Shown: piece after piece, positions 7,363-14,999 of the stretch | Layout of the letters: every line of letters starts with the position of its first letter | Position numbering within the stretch: position 1 is the stretch's first letter | Assembly: GCA_947456845.1 (NCBI GenBank) | Contig: CANGUJ010000045.1 | Location: 1-14,999 of the forward strand | From: Burkholderiales bacterium | GTDB lineage: Bacteria > Pseudomonadota > Gammaproteobacteria > Burkholderiales > JAEUOS01 | Length of the DNA stretch: 14,999 nt | Direction: 5' to 3' | Made by a program: the position numbers and the translations under genes | The notes under the pieces: model-generated | Databases searched by the model: none | Seen by the model: the letters and a program-made list of their open reading frames with translations, nothing else | What the model was told of the DNA's origin: nothing

Positions 7363-8772
7363 TCAATTGAACAACGCGGCCAGATCTGGCGTCATGCGCG
7401 TCAGGCCGGTGGCCGTCTCGTGGGCATGCCCCAGGCGCAGCAGCGTGCGCTCGGCGAAGGGCTTGGCGAGCAACTGGATGCCGAGCGGCAAACCGCTTGC
7501 CGAAAAGCCGGCAGGCAGGGCGAGCCCGCAGGCGCCGACATAGTTGCCGGCGCGCGTGAATCCGGACGGGGAGAGCATCTCGTCCACCTCCGCGACCGGG
7601 ATGGCCGCATACGGGACCGAGGGCGTGAGCAAGGCCTCGGCATCCTCCATCCAGCGCGCGAACAGCGCGCTCGCGCGGCGCTGGTCCTCGCGCGCGGCGA
7701 TGTAGTCCGCCGCGCCGATGGCCTTGCCGGCCAGCAGCCGCGCGCGCACCGCCGCACCCAGCGGCACGCTGTCGTCCTCGACATGGTGCCGGTGGATGCG
7801 ATAGGCCTCGGCGGCGATCAACTGGCCGTTGCGCGCCACCAGTTCCTCGAGATCCAGCGGGAACGCACGCTCGGTCACCACCGCCCCCAGCGAGCGGAAC
7901 ACGTCGATGGCGGCGCGCCAGGCGGCGCGCACTTCCGCGCTCACGCCGGCGGGAAACTGCGCCTCCGGCAGGGTGCTGATGCGCATGCCGCGGATATCCG
8001 CCTGCGCGAAATCCGGCAACGCCACCGCCGGCGTGCCCAGGGTGTTGGGATCGGCCGGGTCGGGGCCGGCCAGCGCCGCCAGAAGCAGGCCGCTGTCGGC
8101 CACGGTGCGCGTCATCGGTCCGATCGTATCAAGGGTGGTCGACAGCGGAAAACAGCCCGCCACGCTGACCAGGCCAAAGGTCGTCTTCAGGCCGACAATG
8201 CCGTTGAGCCCGGCAGGAATGCGGATCGAGCCCCCCGTATCCGAGCCGATGGCCGCGGGCGCCAGGCCGGCCGCCACGGCCACGCCCGACCCGCTGCTGG
8301 AGCCGCCCGGCATGCGCTGCGTCCGCAGGTCCCACGGGTTCCAGGGCGTGCCGCACAGCGGGTTGGTGCCATAGCCGCCGAAGGCGAACTCGACCATCTG
8401 CGCCTTGCCGAGGATGATCATGCCGGCCGCCTGCAGGCGCTTTACAACCGTCGCGGTGACGGTTCCGCGCCGCTGGGCGAACGCCTTGGAGCCGACGGTG
8501 CCGATGCGCCCTTCGATATCGCACAAGTCCTTGACCGCGATCGGCAGCCCGTGCAGCGGGCCGACCGGCCAGCCCGACGCGCGCAGGCGATCCGCCGCCT
8601 CGGCGGCCGCCAGCGCCGATTCCTCGTAGACCTCGGCATAGGCGTTGAGCCTGCCGTTGGCCCGGGCGATGCGCCCGAGGTAGCGGGCCACCAGTTCGCG
8701 CGACGAGAATTCACCCGCGCTGAGGCCGCCCGCCAGTTCGACGAGGCTGCGGAATTCGATCGGCACGGACAT
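7363..8772 (-). CDS. Amidase-signature (AS) family amidase
   Basis: The 469-residue cytoplasmic hydrolase carries the complete Ser-cisSer-Lys triad: Lys81 in IAVKDL, cis-Ser158 in PGGSSSGSG and nucleophile Ser182 in GSDTGGSIRIPA. The spacing between the two serines (24) is as in malonamidase. The family hydrolyses amides to carboxylate plus ammonia. GatA is also a member, but no gatB or gatC is adjacent and the C-terminus is unlike GatA, so this is a stand-alone amidase of unknown substrate. The start follows the Bug receptor stop by 30 bp, and the exported methyltransferase-like gene follows by 25 bp. The receptor may bind the amide or the acid product; that link is inference from position only. 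A weak GGGAAAG lies upstream of the ATG. Confidence 0.92.
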   Translation of the reverse strand: MSVPIEFRSLVELAGGLSAGEFSSRELVARYLGRIARANGRLNAYAEVYEESALAAAEAADRLRASGWPVGPLHGLPIAVKDLCDIEGRIGTVGSKAFAQRRGTVTATVVKRLQAAGMIILGKAQMVEFAFGGYGTNPLCGTPWNPWDLRTQRMPGGSSSGSGVAVAAGLAPAAIGSDTGGSIRIPAGLNGIVGLKTTFGLVSVAGCFPLSTTLDTIGPMTRTVADSGLLLAALAGPDPADPNTLGTPAVALPDFAQADIRGMRISTLPEAQFPAGVSAEVRAAWRAAIDVFRSLGAVVTERAFPLDLEELVARNGQLIAAEAYRIHRHHVEDDSVPLGAAVRARLLAGKAIGAADYIAAREDQRRASALFARWMEDAEALLTPSVPYAAIPVAEVDEMLSPSGFTRAGNYVGACGLALPAGFSASGLPLGIQLLAKPFAERTLLRLGHAHETATGLTRMTPDLAALFN

Positions 8773-8802
8773 GCGACGCTTTCCCGAACAGGCGTAAAGA
8801 AG

Positions 8803-9756
8803 CTAGTCCGCGACCACGCCCGCGCGCTTGACGATCGGCCCCCATTTGGCCAGTTCGGCCTGGATGAAGGCCCGATAGGCCTCCGGCGTCTCCTGGACGA
8901 CCGTTGCTCCGCGCGATTCGAGCTGCTCGCGGATCTTCGGGTCGGCGGTGGCCCGGTTGAGCGCCTGGCCAAGGCGCGCGACGATCTCGCGCGGCACCGA
9001 CCCGGCGGTGTTCAGGGCGAACCAGGAGTTCACCTCATAGCCCTTGAGGCCGGACTCGTTGAGCGTGGGCAGGTCGGGCATCGCGCTCGAGCGCGTCAGG
9101 CTGGTGACGGCGAGCGCGCGCATCTTGCCCGCCTTGATCTGCGGGATGACCGGCGGCAGGTTGTCGAACATCATCTGGGTCTCGCCGGCCAGCACGGAGG
9201 CGACGGCCGGTGCCGAGCCGCGAAACGGGATGTGGACGATGAACGTGTTGGTCATCGCCTTGAAGAGTTCCATCGACATCTGCGGCGAGGTGCCGTATCC
9301 GTTGGACGCATAGTTGAGCCGGCCCGGGTTCTTCTTCAGGTGGGCCACCAGGTCCTGCACCGTGGTCGCCGCGAGCGCAGGCGAGACCAGCAGCACATTG
9401 GGGACGGTGCCGAACCGGCCGATGTAGGCCAGGTCCTCCTGAGGGCGATAGTTGAGCTGCTTGTAGATCAGCGGGCTGATGGCCAGCGAAGGGTTGCCCA
9501 GCAACAAGGTGTGGCCGTCCGCGCCGGCACGCGCCACCGCCTCGGCGCCGACGTTGCCGCCGGCGCCGGAACGATTCTCCACCACGACCGGCTGGCCGAG
9601 CTCGGTCTGCAGCCGCGGCTGCAGAATGCGCGCCACCAGGTCGATCAGGCCGCCGGGCGGGAAGGGAACCACAATGGTGACGCTGCGCGTCGGGAAATTT
9701 TGCGCTGAAGCCGTGCTGGCGATCAGCATGCAAAGCAGGAACGCGAGTTTGCGCAT
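8803..9756 (-). CDS. Bug-family periplasmic solute-binding receptor (TctC-like)
   Basis: The 317-residue receptor belongs to the tripartite tricarboxylate transporter type. A signal peptide (MRKLAFLLCMLIASTASA) precedes Gln19, and the mature start NFPTRSVTIVVPFPPGG is the standard Bug N-terminus. Further marks are VENRSGAGGNVGAEAVA, the LNYASNGYGTSPQMSMELFK region and PFRGSAPAVASVLAGE, all expected for small carboxylate binding. The open frame runs on upstream to 10809, but the signal peptide and an AGGAGA six nt before the ATG fix the start at 9756. No TctA or TctB membrane genes are near, so this is one of the orphan receptors common in Bordetella relatives. It leads the amidase and methyltransferase-like genes. 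The ligand is unknown. Confidence 0.95.
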   Translation of the reverse strand: MRKLAFLLCMLIASTASAQNFPTRSVTIVVPFPPGGLIDLVARILQPRLQTELGQPVVVENRSGAGGNVGAEAVARAGADGHTLLLGNPSLAISPLIYKQLNYRPQEDLAYIGRFGTVPNVLLVSPALAATTVQDLVAHLKKNPGRLNYASNGYGTSPQMSMELFKAMTNTFIVHIPFRGSAPAVASVLAGETQMMFDNLPPVIPQIKAGKMRALAVTSLTRSSAMPDLPTLNESGLKGYEVNSWFALNTAGSVPREIVARLGQALNRATADPKIREQLESRGATVVQETPEAYRAFIQAELAKWGPIVKRAGVVAD

Positions 9757-9768
9757 GGGTTGTCTCCT
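9757..9768 (-). promoter_or_regulatory. Ribosome binding site that fixes the Bug receptor start
   Basis: AGGAGA (9768-9763) stands six nt before the ATG at 9756. The much longer open frame upstream is antisense to the reductase gene and is not part of the protein. Confidence 0.75.
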
Positions 9769-9838
9769 GTCCGGATGAGGGTTTCGATGCCGGGAGGCAA
9801 GAGTGTATCCGCGGATGGGCCCGCATGGCGAACGCCGC

Positions 9839-9856
9839 GCCCGGCGCGCGCCGGGC
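9839..9856. repeat. Perfect 18-bp GC palindrome upstream of the PanE-like gene
   Basis: An uninterrupted perfect palindrome beginning GCCCGGCGC occupies the 120-bp divergent gap between the Bug receptor and the reductase, ending 20 bp before the reductase ATG and followed at once by AAATAGG. It could be an operator shared by both directions or a leader hairpin near the ribosome site. GC-rich palindromes are favoured by composition, so the evidence is modest. Confidence 0.4.
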
Positions 9857-9876
9857 AAATAGGCGAGAATTCCGGC

Positions 9877-10938
9877 ATGGAACATCCCCGCATTGCAATC
9901 GTCTCGGCCGGCGCGGTCGGCGCCTACATCGGCGCCCACCTTGCGCGCGCCGGCCAGGATCCGGTGCTCATCGATGCGTGGCCGGCGCACGTCGAGGCCA
10001 TGCGACAGCAGGGCCTGTCGGTCACCGGCACGACGCCGGAAGAGGCTTTCGATACTCGGGTGCGGGCCCTGCACGTGAGCGACGTTCCGCAACTGGCCCG
10101 CGAGGCGCCGTTCGACATCGCGCTGGTCTGCCCGAAGTCCTACGACACCGAATGGGCCGCCATGCTCATCCGCCCCTACCTGGCCGCCGACGGCGTCGCC
10201 GTATCCGTGCAGAACTGCATGAACGACGAACGCCTCGCCGGGGTCATGGGCTGGGCCCGCACCCTCGGCTGCGTCGCCAGCAAGATCATGGTCGACCTGT
10301 TCGAGCCCGGTCGCGTGCACCGCGGCGTGGCCAAGGGCGGCGCCGACTACACCGTCTTTCGCGTCGGCGAAGCGCACGGCCGCGTGACCGGGCGCGCGAC
10401 CAGGGTGGCGCGGCTGCTGGAAAGCGCCGACAGCGCCAGGGTGACCACCAACCTGTGGGGCGAGCGCTGGTCGAAACTCGCGGCCAACTGTATGGAAAAC
10501 GGCCTGTCCGCGGCAACCGGCATGTCGGGCAACCAGGTCATGCGCTCCGAACCGCACCGGCGAACCCTGATCAGGCTGGCGGGCGAGGCCGTACGCATCG
10601 GCCAGGCGGCCGGTTACGCGGTCGAACCGGTCGTCGGCCTGCCGCCCGAGAAGTTCGCCCTTGCCGGCGCAGGCGATGCGCAGGCGCTGGCGTTCGTCGA
10701 GGATGCGCTCGTCAGACAGTCCGCCAAGCGCGCCGACACGCAGGTCGCCTCGATGGGGCAGGACATGCGCAAGGGCCGCAGGACCGAGATCGAATTCATG
10801 AACGGCCATGTGGTCCGGACCGCGGAGTCGCTCGGCCTGCAGGCACCATCGAACCGGGCCCTGACGGAACTCGTCCTGCGGGTGGAGCGCGGCGAACTGG
10901 CCGCCGCGCCGTCGAACCTCGCCCTGCTGGGCGATTGA
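9877..10938 (+). CDS. ApbA/PanE (ketopantoate reductase)-family 2-oxoacid reductase
   Basis: The 353-residue cytoplasmic NAD(P)H-dependent reductase has an N-terminal Rossmann fold (1-170) and a helical C-terminal domain. Family marks are WGERWSKLAANCMENGLSA (the catalytic Lys lies in WSKL) and SMGQDMRKGRRTEIEFMNG with the late Glu. The nucleotide loop reads SAGAVG (10-15), so the first glycine of GxGxxG is serine. True PanE enzymes are nearer 300 residues. The longer C-terminal part and the catabolic setting suggest a paralogue acting on another 2-oxoacid rather than pantothenate synthesis. The open frame could begin at 9760, but the conserved beta strand starts at PRIAIV, AGGCGAG precedes the ATG at 9877, and the upstream residues are not family-like. 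It is transcribed away from the Bug-amidase operon and may share its regulation. Confidence 0.88.
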   Translation: MEHPRIAIVSAGAVGAYIGAHLARAGQDPVLIDAWPAHVEAMRQQGLSVTGTTPEEAFDTRVRALHVSDVPQLAREAPFDIALVCPKSYDTEWAAMLIRPYLAADGVAVSVQNCMNDERLAGVMGWARTLGCVASKIMVDLFEPGRVHRGVAKGGADYTVFRVGEAHGRVTGRATRVARLLESADSARVTTNLWGERWSKLAANCMENGLSAATGMSGNQVMRSEPHRRTLIRLAGEAVRIGQAAGYAVEPVVGLPPEKFALAGAGDAQALAFVEDALVRQSAKRADTQVASMGQDMRKGRRTEIEFMNGHVVRTAESLGLQAPSNRALTELVLRVERGELAAAPSNLALLGD

Positions 10939-10943
10939 GCGCC

Positions 10944-10991
10944 GGCGCCGTGGAAGGCGCCACCGCCCCTCGGAAGGCGCCCCCGCCTCCT
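10944..10991 (+). repeat. GGCGCC hairpin overlapping a 20-bp tandem repeat
   Basis: Just after the reductase stop, GGCGCC at 10944-10949 and 10956-10961 can pair around a 6-nt loop. A 20-bp unit beginning GGAAGGCGCC occurs twice head to tail (10952-10971 and 10972-10991) with 16 of 20 positions equal. No T-run follows. It may be a remnant terminator or simple slippage in GC-rich DNA. Confidence 0.4.
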
Positions 10992-11030
10992 TCAGAGACC
11001 CGGCCAGGCGCGAGACCGCGCGGTGTTTCG

Positions 11031-11039
11031 TGCCATACT
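11031..11039 (+). promoter_or_regulatory. Candidate extended -10 for the GST gene
   Basis: TGC followed by CATACT gives an extended -10 form with four of six hexamer bases, about 72 bp before the GST start. I see no good -35. It lies in the 172-bp gap after the reductase gene, which otherwise holds only the tandem repeat at 10952-10991. Confidence 0.25.
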
Positions 11040-11110
11040 TTCAGGTCCCATAACAAGACTGCGCCGGCGCGCTCGCCGGGCCGCGGCGCGTCAACACCAG
11101 CGATGCAACC

Positions 11111-11716
11111 ATGAAGCTCCTCTCGAGTCCGGCATCACCCTTCGGACGCAAAGTCCGCATGACCATCGCCATCAAGGGCCTGTCCGACCGGGTCGAAGCC
11201 GTTGCCGTCGATACCGGCAAGGGCGACCCCGCCCTGAACGCGGCCAACCCGCTCGGCCGCATTCCCGCCCTGATCCTCGAAAACGGCGACACCATCCACG
11301 ACAGCCATGTGATCTGCGAGTATCTGGACACGCTCGGCAGCGGCCCCATCCTGATTCCGCGCAGCGGCCCGGAACGCTGGCGCACGCTCACGCTCGGTTC
11401 GCTGGGCGACGGTCTGATCGAACAGGCGCTGCTGCAGGTGTACGAAGGCCGTTATCGCCCCGAAAACATGCGGGTGGATTCATGGGTCGCGCGCCTGCAG
11501 GCCAAGATCGATCGATCGCTCGACTACCTGGCGGGCGCGCCGCCGGCCTGGCACGACCACCCCGACTACGGACACCTGACCGTGGCCGCGGCGCTCGGCT
11601 ACATGGATTTCCGCCACGCCGGGCGCTGGCGCACCGGGCATCCCGGGCTGGTCGCCTGGCTGGACCGCTTTTCGGCGGCCGTCCCGGCGTTCAACGCCAC
11701 CACCCCGGGCGCTTGA
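11111..11716 (+). CDS. Glutathione S-transferase family protein (YibF-like)
   Basis: The 201-residue cytoplasmic protein has an N-terminal thioredoxin fold (1-76) and a C-terminal all-helical domain. It starts MKLLSSPASPFGRKVR, the pattern of the YibF-like group, with Ser9 next to Pro10 as the likely glutathione-activating position. cis-Pro52 is in GRIPAL, and Asp64-Ser65 (HDSHVICEYL) should bind the gamma-glutamyl part. The C-domain contains DYGHLTVAAALGYMDFR, the conserved capping helix, and ends in FNATTP as in relatives. The activity could be conjugation, peroxide reduction or glutathionyl reduction; sequence alone does not decide. Its start is weakly served by a ribosome site. It has its own leader and lies 81 bp before icd. 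Confidence 0.9.
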   Translation: MKLLSSPASPFGRKVRMTIAIKGLSDRVEAVAVDTGKGDPALNAANPLGRIPALILENGDTIHDSHVICEYLDTLGSGPILIPRSGPERWRTLTLGSLGDGLIEQALLQVYEGRYRPENMRVDSWVARLQAKIDRSLDYLAGAPPAWHDHPDYGHLTVAAALGYMDFRHAGRWRTGHPGLVAWLDRFSAAVPAFNATTPGA

Positions 11717-11745
11717 CCAAAGCGCGCCGGGCGCCTCGCCAAGGC

Positions 11746-11763
11746 GTAAACTAGGGGGTTTAC
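11746..11763. repeat. GTAAAC-N6-GTTTAC inverted repeat upstream of icd
   Basis: Perfect 6-bp arms at 11746-11751 and 11758-11763 flank TAGGGG in the 81-bp gap before isocitrate dehydrogenase, about 35 bp from its start. The symmetry and spacing fit a dimeric regulator site. A TTGACC near 11713 is too far from the TAAACT at 11747 to form a normal promoter pair. Confidence 0.4.
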
Positions 11764-11797
11764 CCGTCCCACGACCATCCAAGCAGTGACGAAGCCC

Positions 11798-14032
<2,235 letters not shown>

Positions 14033-14050
14033 CCGAACGCGCCCCGGGCA

Positions 14051-14080
14051 TGCAAAGGGCCCCTGACGGGGCCCTTTGCA
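14051..14080. terminator. Strong stem-loop terminator after icd
   Basis: A perfect 13-bp stem (arms 14051-14063 and 14068-14080, beginning TGCAAAGGGC) closes on a TGAC loop 19 bp after the icd stop. The AAA and TTT at the stem base make it work in both directions, suiting convergent icd and the BciA-like gene. The T-run after the stem is short (CGTTTA), so termination may rest mainly on stem strength. From 14081 to 14146 I see nothing else. Confidence 0.8.
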
Positions 14081-14146
14081 CGTTTAGGCGCGGCAGCCGG
14101 CCGGCCCCGAGCCGGGCGACGGGGCGGCACGGCGCGACCGCCGGCT

Positions 14147-14999
14147 TCAAAACACCGCGTGATCGCCGCGCTCGACGACGGCTTCGCCCGCGACCACCCG
14201 GGCATAGTAGTCAAAGAGTGTCTGCGTGCCCGTCTACGGCGTCGCGGCGGCGTCGTAGCGCCCGGTGGCGGGATCGAGCACCAGCATGGACTCGGTCGCG
14301 TAATAGCGCCCGATGCGCGCGAGTTCGGCCTTCTCGGCCAGTGCCGGCGCAAGGCGGCCGGCCACATCGAGCGCCGCGATGATGGTGTCGAGCAGCCTGA
14401 CGGGAACCTGCTTGAAGCGCGCCGGCCGACCCGTCATCCTGAACAGGGCTTCGCCCTGCTGGCGCGGCGTGATCGCCGGCCCGGGCCCGCCGATCGGCAA
14501 CACGCGGTTGCGGCGCGCGGGGTCGTCCAGGCAATCGGCCAGGTAGGCCGCGAGATCATCGTCGCCGATCGGTTTGCAGGCGGTCGATGTGCCGTCGCCG
14601 AAGACCAGGAAGGCCTTGCCGCGCCTGACCCGCTCGATCTGTCCGGACAAGGACTTGAAGAACGCGGTCGGCCGCACGATCGAATACGCGAGCCCGGATT
14701 CGACCAGCACCCTTTCGAAGGCCAGCTTGGCATGCTGGAACGCGAGCAGGGGTTTTTGCACGCAGATGGCCGACAGCAGCACCATGTGCGCCACCCCCGC
14801 CTCGCGCGCCGCCTCGAGCGCGTGCACATGGGCCAGATGGTCGATCGCCCAGGCGTCGCGCGGCACGCCGGTGCGCGACGCCATGCATGACACCAGCACG
14901 TCGAATGGTTCGCCCCGGAAGGCGTCGCGCGCCAGCGAGCCGGGGTCGCGCACGTCGCCCGTCCGGATCTCGACGCCGGGCGGCAGGGACGGGCCGCGG
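14147..14999 (-). pseudogene. BciA/NmrA-like NAD(P)H-binding reductase, interrupted by an in-frame amber codon; 5' end off window
   Basis: The 5' end lies beyond the right edge. From base 14998 the frame gives 254 residues before TAG at 14236-14234. Blocks include SCMASRTGVPRDAWAIDH, HMVLLSAICVQKPLLAFQHAK (short-chain-reductase-like Ser with the QHAK lysine region), SIVRPTAFFKSLSGQ, GDGTSTACKPI, RVLPIGGPGPAITP and ARIGRYYATESMLVLDPATG. These are typical of the divinyl-chlorophyllide 8-vinyl-reductase (BciA) group and its many non-photosynthetic relatives. After the TAG the same frame continues for 28 codons (TGTQTLFDYYARVVAGEA... to HAVF) and ends at TGA 14149-14147. That tail is, from memory, the normal family C-terminus, so the gene has a nonsense change or a base error. 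A product shortened by 28 residues could still fold. GTG at 14953 is not the true start because coding continues upstream. Confidence 0.8.

Noticed and set aside
7105..9708. 867-codon plus-strand frame opposite the methyltransferase-like, amidase and Bug receptor genes
   Set aside because: It is antisense to three genes with catalytic or signal motifs and has no recognisable fold.
9757..10809. N-terminal extension of the Bug receptor frame to base 10809
   Set aside because: It overlaps the reductase gene on the other strand, whereas a signal peptide and a strong Shine-Dalgarno mark the start at 9756.

Overview
This is GC-rich bacterial chromosome from a free-living or host-associated proteobacterium. 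The orphan Bug-type (tripartite tricarboxylate) binding protein and the general gene style suggest a betaproteobacterium of the Bordetella/Achromobacter kind (Alcaligenaceae). That placement is inference from gene families, because the window has no rRNA or other marker gene. I see no tRNA, rRNA, insertion sequence, CRISPR array or phage gene. The window is ordinary chromosomal backbone with a few odd details.

Layout. (1) 1-2719, minus strand: a tight three-cistron run read right to left. A PaiB-like FMN-binding protein is followed by an open reading frame that joins the tRNA deaminase TadA to a haloalkane dehalogenase, then by LD-carboxypeptidase LdcA, which is cut by the left window edge. 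(2) 2720-2959: a 240-bp divergent intergenic region with a perfect TATAAT and three GCAAAC repeats spaced 10 bp apart. (3) 2960-6484, plus strand: a SulP-STAS-cyclic-nucleotide-binding anion transporter, then an MFS transporter. (4) 6501-9756, minus strand: a Bug solute receptor, an amidase-signature amidase and an exported methyltransferase-like protein, with gaps of 25-30 bp (a likely operon). (5) 9877-14032, plus strand: a ketopantoate-reductase-family enzyme, a glutathione S-transferase and the monomeric NADP-isocitrate dehydrogenase, each with its own leader, ended by a strong stem-loop. (6) 14147-14999, minus strand: a BciA/NmrA-like NAD(P)H-binding reductase, cut by the right window edge and carrying an in-frame amber codon 28 codons before its natural end.

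How the genes may work together. The Bug receptor, the amidase and the divergent ApbA/PanE-family reductase look like uptake and catabolism of a small carboxylate or amide, but no substrate can be named. TadA makes inosine-34 in tRNA-Arg, and LdcA recycles peptidoglycan; both are housekeeping roles. Isocitrate dehydrogenase supplies 2-oxoglutarate and NADPH. The most notable points are the TadA-dehalogenase fusion with its own internal ribosome binding site, the interrupted BciA-like gene, and a methyltransferase-fold protein with a signal peptide. I did not find a convincing new multi-gene system.
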